A stretch of 64,000 bases of DNA, from NCBI GenBank assembly GCA_963678275.1, contig OY782765.1, positions 3,596,001-3,660,000 on the forward strand, in the 5' to 3' direction. The notes below the pieces were generated by a model, which did no database searches, was not told the origin of the DNA, and worked only from the letters and a program-made list of their open reading frames with translations. The position numbers and the translations under genes were made by a program. This DNA comes from G963677445 sp963678275 (lineage in GTDB: Bacteria > Bacteroidota > Ignavibacteria > Ignavibacteriales > Melioribacteraceae). Below, one piece after another: positions 53,814 to 61,486 of the stretch (its first letter is position 1; every line of letters starts with the position of its first letter).

Positions 53814-53827
53814 TATAGAGGTTTACA

Positions 53828-54475
53828 ATGACTTTAAATCCTAATGATGATAAACGTGATAAGATTTTACGTTTTTTATATGAAAGACACAAGAAATCTC
53901 GCGGTATTGCAAAAATTCCAATTGGAATTAGAGATTTACAAAGTGAGATGAAAAACTCTTATTCTATGACGCAACAAGACGTTTCTTCCAATCTTGATTT
54001 CTTAGTTCAAGTTGGTTGGGTTCGAGAAGTTGTGAAGGAACGATCAATAACTACTAAAACTGGAATGGAGTTAAGTCAAGAGCAAGTCAAATACAAAATT
54101 TCAGATATTGGAATAAATCATTTGGAAGCTGGTACCTTATTTAAAAATGTCGAGAACTCACATAACATTAATATTACAAATGTTCAAGGAGTAACAGTTA
54201 TTGGCGATGGAAATATTGTCAACAATGAATACACTGATTTATCTAGATTATTAGATATAATTGAAAAAGAAATTGAAACAAGTAATAGTATTGATGATAC
54301 TCAAAAATTAGATGCTACTGGTGATATATCTACAATTAGAAATCAAATTGCTAAGAAAAATCCGAATAAGACAATAATTGCGACCGCTTGGGCTTCATTA
54401 AAAGTATTGGCAACATTAGCGGGGACAACAGAAGCAGCTACAAAAATTGGCGAATTAATTAATGCTTTTTTTTAA
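53828..54475 (+). CDS. Winged-helix protein with effector-associated-like C-terminus
   Basis: This 215-residue protein has a winged-helix DNA-binding domain at residues 10-110 (DKILRFLYERHKKSRGIAKI, MTQQDVSSNLDFLVQVGWV). A linker NINITNVQGVTVIGDGNIVN follows, then a helical C-terminal part (STIRNQIAKKNPNKTIIATA, WASLKVLATLAGTTEAATKI). The V-x-GDGN-x-V linker followed by such a hydrophobic helix pair is seen in bacterial conflict-system proteins where the C-terminus associates with effectors. This is my recollection and not a database match. It may act as regulator or sensor for the neighbouring cassette genes. Confidence 0.65.
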   Translation: MTLNPNDDKRDKILRFLYERHKKSRGIAKIPIGIRDLQSEMKNSYSMTQQDVSSNLDFLVQVGWVREVVKERSITTKTGMELSQEQVKYKISDIGINHLEAGTLFKNVENSHNINITNVQGVTVIGDGNIVNNEYTDLSRLLDIIEKEIETSNSIDDTQKLDATGDISTIRNQIAKKNPNKTIIATAWASLKVLATLAGTTEAATKIGELINAFF

Positions 54476-54511
54476 TTATTAGTATTATAAAAATATTACA
54501 AAGGTGGGGAA

Positions 54512-54805
54512 ATGGATATTACACCTTATGGCTGGTCAAACAAAAAAGGAACTGCTGTTAGAAACTGTGCTTGTGGTTCTTGGAAACAACATTGGCTAAA
54601 TTATTCTAACCAATCTTGGCCCTCAAGTTGCTCTGTTGATGGTTGCTATAATTTTCCAACATTAGGTGCTCATATTTATAATTCACACGTTACCGGTGAA
54701 AAGATTGTCCCTATGTGCGATTCTTGCAATAAAAATGAGTACTCCTTTAATCTAAAAGGAGGTATCTCATTAGTTAGTGCGAATACATCAGAAACTTGTG
54801 GCTGA
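54512..54805 (+). CDS. Cys/His-rich (HNH-like fold) small protein
   Basis: This 97-residue protein has CACGSWKQHW, CSVDGCYNF, GAHIYNSHVTGEKIVPMCDS-CNKNE and ends LVSANTSETCG. Order and spacing (Cys pair, G-A-H-I near the middle, then P-x-C-x-x-C-N) resemble treble-clef HNH-type zinc proteins, though the catalytic His-Asn pattern is not certain. GGTGGGG precedes the ATG. It is the last gene before the first attC-like site of array 2, so this cassette would carry three genes, more than usual. Confidence 0.65.
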   Translation: MDITPYGWSNKKGTAVRNCACGSWKQHWLNYSNQSWPSSCSVDGCYNFPTLGAHIYNSHVTGEKIVPMCDSCNKNEYSFNLKGGISLVSANTSETCG

Positions 54806-54843
54806 TTATTTTGTTTTTATCTGTTGAAGAATGTTAATGATGC

Positions 54844-55068
54844 GTTATAACCTGCAAATCAACCGGACGCCTCATTCTGTTCGACAATTGTGTAGTTCTT
54901 TAGTTTTTAAAATTAATAAGCATTGCTTTTCGGAAGTGTACAAATAAATTAAATTGTTGCAACCGGCTTGGGCGGTTGAATTTACAAACCGGTTGCAAAA
55001 TTATTGGCATTGTGTTTTTAATCGGTATTCCCGTGTTGGGGCACCGGTTATTTGCAACATCGTTATAC
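54844..55068 (+). repeat. attC-like site 4
   Basis: The site runs from GTTATAACCTGCAAATCAAC to TTTGCAACATCG^TTATACA. The arms GCAAAT-C-AACCGG and CCGGTTATTTGC pair perfectly except for one bulged C. The middle 170 bp contains a second inverted pair (CAACCGGCTTGGGCGGTTG and AACCGGTTGCAA). Confidence 0.8.
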
Positions 55069-55089
55069 AGCTTTAAATAAAAATTTATT

Positions 55090-56037
55090 ATGAAAGAAAT
55101 TAATCCAAGATATATAATTCTATTACTACGCAATAAAGTTGTGGATGATTGGGAAAGTATCTGTGAATCTATAGGTATAGATCCTAATGAAGAGAGTACG
55201 TTGCATGGTATTCTATTACAAAAATTATTTATTCTAAGAGGCGTTGGACTTATTTCTTTTAAAGGAAAAGAAAATTATCATAAGAAGATCAAAGGCAAAA
55301 TAAAATTATCAGCAAAGTGGAATAAACTCCAATCGGCACTCGAAATCAGTTTAACTTCTTTATCTCTCTTTTCGAGTAATGACTCCATTATTGTCAAACC
55401 ACATCTTGGTATTCCTCATAGTCTTCAATCAGTCATCGATATTTTTGTATTAATGCCTTTCAAATATGAGTTCAGACCTGTTTATGAAAATCATATAACA
55501 AAAGTTGCGAATTCACTTAATTTAAATGTAATGCGTGCAGATAATATTTTCTCTGTTCAGTCCATTATTTCAGACATTTGGGCTGCAATATGTTCTTCAA
55601 AGATAATTGTCGCGGATTGTACTGACAAGAATCCTAATGTTTATTACGAAATCGGCCTTGCCCATTCAGTTGGTAAAAAAGTAATATTAATTACGCAAAA
55701 TGAATCAGACGTCCCCTTCGATCTTAAGCATTTAAGGTATATTAAATATGATTTGACAAAAAATGGAATGGAAATATTTAAAGAAAATCTTAAAAAAGTA
55801 ATTTCGAATACACTGACTGATCTTTACAATGTATCTGAATCAATATCAGAACCAGAATTCCAACATTCTAGATTAGCAAAAGTAGCCATTGTAAGAGATT
55901 TAGATGGGAAAGGATGGACAAAGTGTCCGTGGTGTCAAATAACTTTTAGTATTAAGCATGATCTTTATTGGGACGGTAGTGGTTTTTCACACTATTGTGG
56001 CGGGAAATTAATTTTAAAGACTATTAATCAATCATGA
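55090..56037 (+). CDS. Nucleoside-deoxyribosyltransferase/TIR-like protein with zinc-binding tail
   Basis: The central domain of this 315-residue protein (about residues 115-230) reads FVLMPFKYEFRPVYENHITK, then IWAAICSSKIIVADCTDKNP, NVYYEIGLAHSVGKKVILIT. This is the nucleoside 2-deoxyribosyltransferase-like/TIR-related Rossmann fold, with the YEIGLAH glutamate as the expected catalytic residue. The C-terminus has CPWCQITFSIKHDLYWDGSG followed by SHYCGGKL, a probable zinc-binding knuckle. Related proteins serve as NAD- or nucleotide-cleaving effectors in anti-phage systems, so a defence role is plausible. It starts 27 bp after attC-like site 4. Confidence 0.75.
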   Translation: MKEINPRYIILLLRNKVVDDWESICESIGIDPNEESTLHGILLQKLFILRGVGLISFKGKENYHKKIKGKIKLSAKWNKLQSALEISLTSLSLFSSNDSIIVKPHLGIPHSLQSVIDIFVLMPFKYEFRPVYENHITKVANSLNLNVMRADNIFSVQSIISDIWAAICSSKIIVADCTDKNPNVYYEIGLAHSVGKKVILITQNESDVPFDLKHLRYIKYDLTKNGMEIFKENLKKVISNTLTDLYNVSESISEPEFQHSRLAKVAIVRDLDGKGWTKCPWCQITFSIKHDLYWDGSGFSHYCGGKLILKTINQS

Positions 56038-56056
56038 TATTTCATCCAAGTTAGCT

Positions 56057-56303
56057 GTATAACCAGCAAATCAACCCGACCGCTCACTTCGTGGCGATCG
56101 ACTCGATTTGTAAAGGTTGATAATTTTAGTGTAAATGAGCTTTTAACATTTTTAATAAATTAAAATTAAATATACAGCCAAACTTGCCGACTAATCCCCA
56201 CCTTCGTGAGGACAGTGCTAAGTTTGGCTAAACATTCGCAGGCATTTGTGGCTGACTTGGCGAAGCTTTATTTGGCGTCGGGTTATTTGCAACGCCGTTA
56301 TAC
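56057..56303 (+). repeat. attC-like site 5
   Basis: The site runs from TATAACCAGCAAATCAACCC to TTTGCAACGCCG^TTATACT. The arms GCAAAT-C-AACCCGAC and GTCGGGTTATTTGC pair with one bulged C. The inner parts AGCCAAACTTGCCGACTAAT and GTGCTAAGTTTGGCT pair as well. It is the best-preserved site of the window. Confidence 0.82.
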
Positions 56304-56314
56304 TGTATTAAGAT

Positions 56315-57196
56315 ATGAAACCTAGATATAATGAAACTGAAAGATTGGGTGTTAACGCAATCGAGAATATTATTCTCAAGGAATTTAAATGGATATTTCG
56401 TGAGCAGCCAATTTCCGATATGGGAATTGATGCCCAAATTGAGAGAGTTGAAAATGGTAACCCTACTGCCGAAATATTAGGGATACAAATAAAAACTGGT
56501 GAAAGTCATTTCCAAAGAAGGTTAGATGGATTAATCTACTATGGAGGTAAAACTCATTATGAGTATTGGCTTAATTCTTCAATACCAGTTTTATTAGTAG
56601 CACATTTACCTGACGAAAATAAAACATATTGGAATTTAATAAGTCGTGTTACTACTGAATTAACAGACAAAGGATTCAAAATATTAATACCGTTTGATAA
56701 AGAACTTAACAAAGATTCAATCAAAGAAATAAAAAACATAATCAAGGGACCTAAGGAGTTGCAGCGAATTAGGAAACTATTTTATGATAAAGAATTAATG
56801 GAATTTCTAGACGAGGGTGGAAGAATATTTGTTGAGACAGAGGATTGGCATAATAAATCTCTGGGACGAGGTAAGACTAAAGTAATACTTTATAATCCAA
56901 ACACGGATGATGAAAATATTATAAGAGACTGGTTTAGTTATTTTCTTTTTCCAACTGTATATAACAGAATTAAACAGACATTCCCCTGGGCTAAAATTAC
57001 AATTGATGAAGAATATTATGATGAAAATTTCGACGAATCTGTATATGATATTTATCCAGAGGAATATATAAAAGCCAATATGAAAGTATATCCATATGAT
57101 ATACAATGTCTTGAAGTTAGTTTTTATAGATTAGAATTATTTTTAGGTAAAGTAGGCGAGGCTTTTTTAACTATTTCGGATTATTTAATTGACTGA
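56315..57196 (+). CDS. DUF4365 (PD-(D/E)xK-like) protein
   Basis: This 293-residue protein has an N-terminal DUF4365 domain (about residues 8-150): ERLGVNAIENIILKEFKWIF, SDMGIDAQIERVENGN, EILGIQIKTGESHF (the D...Q-x-K pattern of PD-(D/E)xK nucleases) and YWLNSSIPVLLVAHLPDENK, TYWNLISR. The C-terminal half is acidic and unrecognised. DUF4365 proteins are recurrent cargo of mobile and defence regions, and nuclease activity is predicted, not proven. It starts 12 bp after attC-like site 5. Confidence 0.82.
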   Translation: MKPRYNETERLGVNAIENIILKEFKWIFREQPISDMGIDAQIERVENGNPTAEILGIQIKTGESHFQRRLDGLIYYGGKTHYEYWLNSSIPVLLVAHLPDENKTYWNLISRVTTELTDKGFKILIPFDKELNKDSIKEIKNIIKGPKELQRIRKLFYDKELMEFLDEGGRIFVETEDWHNKSLGRGKTKVILYNPNTDDENIIRDWFSYFLFPTVYNRIKQTFPWAKITIDEEYYDENFDESVYDIYPEEYIKANMKVYPYDIQCLEVSFYRLELFLGKVGEAFLTISDYLID

Positions 57197-57205
57197 GAAA
57201 TGCAG

Positions 57206-57220
57206 TATAACGCCGTTATA
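57206..57220 (+). repeat. Collapsed attC-like site
   Basis: TATAACGCCGTTATA is exactly the two outer boxes of the attC sites (TATAAC and CGCCGTTATA) with the entire stem missing. It lies 10 bp after the DUF4365 stop codon, where the terminal attC should be, and marks the end of array 2. Confidence 0.6.
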
Positions 57221-57421
57221 CCCCAAAAAATTCAAATCCCCCCCCACAATTACAACTAAAAATCAACATCAGCGGTTTTTATTTAAGAAAAGTTTCTTTT
57301 GCTGTTGTATTTATTTATCTTCTGAACGAAGAATCAGAAATAAATACAATACAGTAATTATCCATCTTACCGGCGGTTTGATTATAGGCCGCGGATATTA
57401 TAATTTACTCAGAAGACTAAA

Positions 57422-58546
57422 TTGATTAAAAATAATCTTTCACGAAACAGCTTATTCTGGAAATATATACCTCTAAGAAGATATCTCATATTTATCTCGG
57501 CAATATTCTTCCTGTTTTCAGGAATTGGATTTGTCATCGATCTGCTTTCACAAGGTTCATATTCTGAACCGCTGCTTTTTTTAAATGTGATTTATTCGGG
57601 TATTGTCGCGGTATTATATGTTTATAGTTTTACAAGAACTCTTAAAGCCCTTCCATTTACAATCATTTTTCAGTTTGTTGCCGGAATTCTCATTTGGCGG
57701 GAGGCTGACCATCCAATGTTTTCCGGATTTCCCCAAAGAGCGAATATCGACGCCATTGGAATTATAGCGACTATGGCGCTGGGATATATACTGCTTGTAA
57801 TATTCATAAATAAGGAGGGAATAAGAAATTTACGGCTTCAGGCTGAGATGAACCTCGCGCAGGAGCTTCATTCCAACCTTGTTCCCAAAATTGAAATTGT
57901 TAATGACCGGTTTGAAATATTTGGAATATCGAATCCGACTGATGAAGTGGGGGGTGATTTAATAGACTTTGTCGAAAATGAAACCGCTCAGACTTGTTAT
58001 ATCGCCGATGTTTCGGGTCATGGAGTCGCGGCAGGTTCGATGATGGGGATGTTTAAGAGTACGATTCGGGTTTTATTAAGTAAAGGTGAACCGCTTAATT
58101 CAATTTTAACAGAAACCAGCGGGACAATGTACAATCTAAAGAAGAAAAATATGTTTCTTACCTGCGCTTTTTTAAAATTTAATACAAATAATACTGTCGA
58201 ATATTCTACGGCAGGTCATCTCCCGATCTTAAAACTCGCTGATGGTTCAACCAGTTTTGATGAATTGATAATCAGGCACCTTCCAATAGCGGCTACAAAA
58301 GACTTCAAATTTTCAACAGACAGCACAGTTTTTAACAAGAATGATTTATTTATATTACTGACTGACGGAATTACTGAGACCTCAAATAATAAAAATGAAT
58401 ACTTTGGAATGGACAAAGTAAAACAGACAATTCTTGATAACAGAAATGAAAAATTGTCCCATATTTATGACAAAATAGATAATGAGTTGGCCTCATACGG
58501 TAAACAAAAAGATGATCAGACAATTTTGTTAATCAGGTGTTTATAA
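57422..58546 (+). CDS. Membrane PP2C (SpoIIE-type) phosphatase
   Basis: This 374-residue protein starts at TTG (weak AGAAG site). Four membrane helices lie at about residues 18-40, 52-70, 75-93 and 108-128. A coiled-coil linker (RLQAEMNLAQELHSNLVP) leads to the cytoplasmic SpoIIE-type PP2C domain, with metal-binding Asp in DEVGGDLIDF, DVSGHGVAAG, STAGHLPIL, LLTDGITETS and DDQTILLIR. It dephosphorylates Ser/Thr of an unknown partner, typically an anti-sigma-factor antagonist in a partner-switching pathway. No such partner is encoded next to it. It stands outside the cassette array. Confidence 0.88.
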   Translation: MIKNNLSRNSLFWKYIPLRRYLIFISAIFFLFSGIGFVIDLLSQGSYSEPLLFLNVIYSGIVAVLYVYSFTRTLKALPFTIIFQFVAGILIWREADHPMFSGFPQRANIDAIGIIATMALGYILLVIFINKEGIRNLRLQAEMNLAQELHSNLVPKIEIVNDRFEIFGISNPTDEVGGDLIDFVENETAQTCYIADVSGHGVAAGSMMGMFKSTIRVLLSKGEPLNSILTETSGTMYNLKKKNMFLTCAFLKFNTNNTVEYSTAGHLPILKLADGSTSFDELIIRHLPIAATKDFKFSTDSTVFNKNDLFILLTDGITETSNNKNEYFGMDKVKQTILDNRNEKLSHIYDKIDNELASYGKQKDDQTILLIRCL

Positions 58547-58589
58547 TTATCACAAGTGTTTCTTGATGAATTGGAAGAATTGGTTTGTT

Positions 58590-58735
58590 AATGATCATGG
58601 TAAAACCGGTAAATTAACACGGAAGAGGCAATCGTGTAGTTTACAAATCGGTTGCTAAATTATTCGCGTTGTATTTTAAAAAAGCGTTCCGGCATTGGGG
58701 CGCCTGCCGGCTGCGACACCGTCAGACACTGGTAA
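58590..58735 (+). repeat. Decayed attC-like site
   Basis: TTTACAAATCGGTTGCTAAA, ATTCGCGTTGTATTTTAAAA and GCGTTCCGGCATTGGGGCGC match, in order, TTTACAAACCGGTTGCAAAA, ATTGGCATTGTGTTTTTAAT and GTATTCCCGTGTTGGGGCAC of attC-like site 4. The GTTATAC end is lost. It lies between the phosphatase and the GNAT gene, so the array once extended further. Confidence 0.5.
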
Positions 58736-58910
58736 ATAATTGACGCATAAAAATTTGAAACACCCTTAAGAGTAAATGGTTGCATATAATAATTTGCGGT
58801 AAAATAAATAAACAATTGTTCCCATATTCCCGGGCAGGTGGAATAAAACAGCAGGATAAAACACAGGTTGTGTGTAAGCCTAATGTTATGCAAAAAGCGA
58901 GACTCAGATA

Positions 58911-59318
58911 ATGGAAATAAAGATTTCAGATACAAGAGATATTAAAATCGAACATGTGATTGAGTTGTACAAAGCCAATGGTTGGAGTGCGGCCGATAAA
59001 CCAGATGAATTATTTAACGCGTTGATTAATTCACATTCTTTGATTACCGCATGGGATGGGGATAAATTAACAGGACTTGGAAATTCAATATCAGATGGAT
59101 TTCTCGTTGTTTATTATCCCCACTTACTGGTACATCCTGGTTACCAGGGAAAAGGAATAGGTAAAATGATTATGGACAGGATGTTCAAAAAATATAAGGA
59201 TTTTCATATGCAAATGTTAACTGCTGATGACAAAGCCATAGACTTTTATAAGAAAGTTGGATTTGTCAGAGCAGGCAAAACTGAACCTATGTGGATTTAT
59301 AAAGGAAACGAACATTAA
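58911..59318 (+). CDS. GNAT acetyltransferase
   Basis: This 135-residue GNAT enzyme has the acetyl-CoA loop in LLVHPGYQGKGIGKMIMDRM (Q-G-K-G-I-G) and DDKAIDFYKKVGFVRAGK. The N-terminus is KISDTRDIKIEHVIELYKAN, and the enzyme ends in TEPMWIYKGNEH. Target unknown. It lies directly after the decayed attC-like site and may be an old cassette gene, which would fit the many small acetyltransferases carried by integrons. Confidence 0.88.
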   Translation: MEIKISDTRDIKIEHVIELYKANGWSAADKPDELFNALINSHSLITAWDGDKLTGLGNSISDGFLVVYYPHLLVHPGYQGKGIGKMIMDRMFKKYKDFHMQMLTADDKAIDFYKKVGFVRAGKTEPMWIYKGNEH

Positions 59319-59477
59319 GAGATACAATAAAATGATAGCAGGAATTTGGCACGGTCGAACAAAAAGGGTGGATTTAACCAATGGCCGCATTTGACAAAAA
59401 CACCGTGAGATTTTGGCAAGAGTTATCAGCATTTTTACAGTTCTGAAAACCGGATTAAACAAAAAGAGGTTATGCAA

Positions 59478-59969
59478 ATGAGCAATAAGATGGAAATACA
59501 TATTTTTTGGGATGGAGCATTTTCACTGGAAGAATTGAAAACACTCAATAATGAGTCAAGGGATTACGGACTTTACCAGATATATGGCTTTCATCCTTTA
59601 TATGGCAAAGATGTATTATTATATATCGGGAAAGCTAATTACCAGACTTTTTATAAAAGATTAAAACAGGAATACTGGGATTATAATTATGATCCGAAAA
59701 ACATCAAGATTTATATTGGCCGTATCGCCTCAAAAACAAAAGATGAAGAAATTTGGGCGTCACAAATTGATTTAGCTGAAAAATTACTTATTTATTCACA
59801 TAATCCGGCCCATAATACTGTCAATACAAAATCGATAAATTTTGAAGAATTAAAAAACACGCATGTTTTTAACCGGGGCCGATACAGGGATTTATTTCCG
59901 GAGGTGAGCTGGAGACGATGGAGCGATAAATTCAATAATCTTACGGAAGATTATATCATGGAGCTTTAA
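59478..59969 (+). CDS. GIY-YIG-like nuclease domain protein
   Basis: This protein has 163 residues from ATG 59478 (AGAGG 8 bases upstream; the ATG at 59472 is too close to it). The GIY-YIG elements are DYGLYQIYG and, after about 12 residues, LLYIGKANYQTFYKRLKQEY. A later Glu-Lys in LAEKLLIYSHNPAHN supplies the usual Glu and Asn. The family includes nucleases of repair, restriction and mobile elements. No partner domain or methyltransferase is adjacent. Role unknown, but restriction-like or stand-alone defence activity is possible. Confidence 0.75.
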   Translation: MSNKMEIHIFWDGAFSLEELKTLNNESRDYGLYQIYGFHPLYGKDVLLYIGKANYQTFYKRLKQEYWDYNYDPKNIKIYIGRIASKTKDEEIWASQIDLAEKLLIYSHNPAHNTVNTKSINFEELKNTHVFNRGRYRDLFPEVSWRRWSDKFNNLTEDYIMEL

Positions 59970-60343
59970 TAAATAACCGGTTAATCTAAGTATATCGCTA
60001 TAAATAAAGGATGCATGAACGCGGCTGAAAAAACACCAGACCGTGTCAAAACTAAACAATGGCCGGGGAACAGCAACGCGATGGCGATGAAAAGGTAATG
60101 ATTTAATATAAGGGTAATAATAGAGGTAATATCAATCCGCGTCTGAAATGATTTTATAAATTATAAAGGATTGATATCAAAAAAAGTTAAGGCAGATTGA
60201 AAAATTAGAGCCGATATACCGGCAAAAAACAGAATGATAAATAAAACTTTTATTTTTTGGGTTAGTATTGAATTCAGTTTCAACAGAACCAGGCAGACAG
60301 GAATTGATAATTAAGGATAATATTAGTATTATGAAATAACTGT
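59970..60343. other. Gene-free spacer, nothing recognised
   Basis: AT-rich 374 bp with no supported open frame, hairpin or repeat that I can name. Confidence 0.4.
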
Positions 60344-60898
60344 AATATCAGAACTCCTTACCTCTCGCAAAATAAAATCGCGGAAATTTTAAAAAATATC
60401 ATAAGAATTTGTTATCCATTTATTACGTGACAAGATTTTTTTTAGCCATAAGTGATGTGCAGGAAATTTAAAATTCTATTGATCTGAGTTTATCCCGGAG
60501 GTCCCAGGGTATTTGATTATACGAGGTGGTTTGTGAATCCTCTACAAGGATTTTGTCTTGCTTTATTAACAACATTCTACCCCATTGGGACGTTCCGCAC
60601 TAATCATTGCCTCTACAAGGCAAATGCAATAAAAAGAACCTTGTATAGGTTCAAATTATTGTAGAATATGATAGACCCCCTGATAAACATCTCTGTAGGA
60701 GATGCATAAAAAGGCGTTCAAATTATATCTTTTTTAAAAATAATACAATGTTGATGTATTGGGTCTAAACATTATCCGATAAGATAAAGAGATATCTGCC
60801 CAAGTTGTTTCCCTATAAAATTTTCTTCGTTTTTATTTTGCGAATGAACCCCTGTAAGTTATTGTTTTTTATTACCGGGAACCGGAGTTCTGAATATA
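60344..60898. mobile_element. Non-coding dispersed element, copy B (MITE-like)
   Basis: This is the homologue of 10885-11376. It starts TAATATCAGAACTCCTTA and ends CCGGAGTTCTGAATATA, so the ends form a terminal inverted repeat (ATCAGAACTCC / GGAGTTCTGAAT). It has no open frame. The hairpin CATCTC-TGTAG-GAGATG is preserved. It sits just before a decayed toxin-antitoxin pair, as copy A does. Confidence 0.6.
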
Positions 60899-60940
60899 AA
60901 TTTTCAGGGAGTTGGTTGTGCATCAGGCTGCAATAAAAAA

Positions 60941-61165
60941 ATGGAAATAATTCACAAGATGGCAAAATTGTCGGAACAACAAATCAACAAGTTGGATAAT
61001 TACGTTCATAATTTATTCTTACAATCAAAATTAAATGAGCCAAAACCTGTAAGCCTTAAAGGCATCTGGAAGAATACAGGTTTTGAGAAAATCAACGATT
61101 TGGATTCCGAACTGAAATCAATAAGGCAAGAACTTTCGGATTCAATTTTGAATAAAGCTATATAG
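60941..61165 (+). CDS. Small antitoxin-like protein
   Basis: This 74-residue helical protein (LSEQQINKLDNYVHNLFLQS, then KPVSLKGIWKNTGFEKINDL and DSELKSIRQELSDSIL) has the size and build of antitoxins encoded before PIN-domain toxins: a short N-terminal dimer helix and a C-terminal toxin-wrapping tail. It is followed at 2 bp by a truncated PIN toxin. The start may instead be the ATG at 60959 (MAKLSEQQ). It is probably an orphan antitoxin now. Confidence 0.65.
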   Translation: MEIIHKMAKLSEQQINKLDNYVHNLFLQSKLNEPKPVSLKGIWKNTGFEKINDLDSELKSIRQELSDSILNKAI

Positions 61166-61167
61166 AT

Positions 61168-61299
61168 ATGCAATATTTATTGGATACAGTCACTGTCATC
61201 AGACATTTTGCCGGGCTTGGCTCTCTGGGAAAAAGAGCCGGTAAAATATTGAACAATAAAAATAATACTTTCATAATCTTTGTAATTTCTTTCTTTTGA
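61168..61299 (+). pseudogene. PIN-domain (VapC-like) toxin, N-terminal remnant
   Basis: The ATG at 61168 opens a 43-codon frame beginning MQYLLDTVTVIRHFAGLGSL and ending IIFVISFF before TGA. YLLDTxTxIR is the N-terminal strand of PIN toxins with the first catalytic Asp. The rest (about 80-90 residues) is missing and is replaced by C-rich sequence with runs of 10 and 8 C at 61317-61326 and 61374-61381. The toxin is dead. Confidence 0.75.
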
Positions 61300-61486
61300 A
61301 TAAAACAATCTGTTATCCCCCCCCCCTTAGTATGCCAACCCAATGGAAATGACACTTCCCTAATAATAATATCTCCCCCCCAATTATCGATTTTAGCGCT
61401 TCTCTCTCTTATTTTACTTGTCTAAATGTTTTTTTAATTTTATGTTTAAATGCTTTTATTCACTCTGAAAAAACATTGGAGATACT

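Noticed and set aside
57189..57425. 78-residue open frame between DUF4365 and PP2C genes
   Set aside because: Begins inside the DUF4365 gene end, crosses the collapsed attC and a C-run; no ribosome site.
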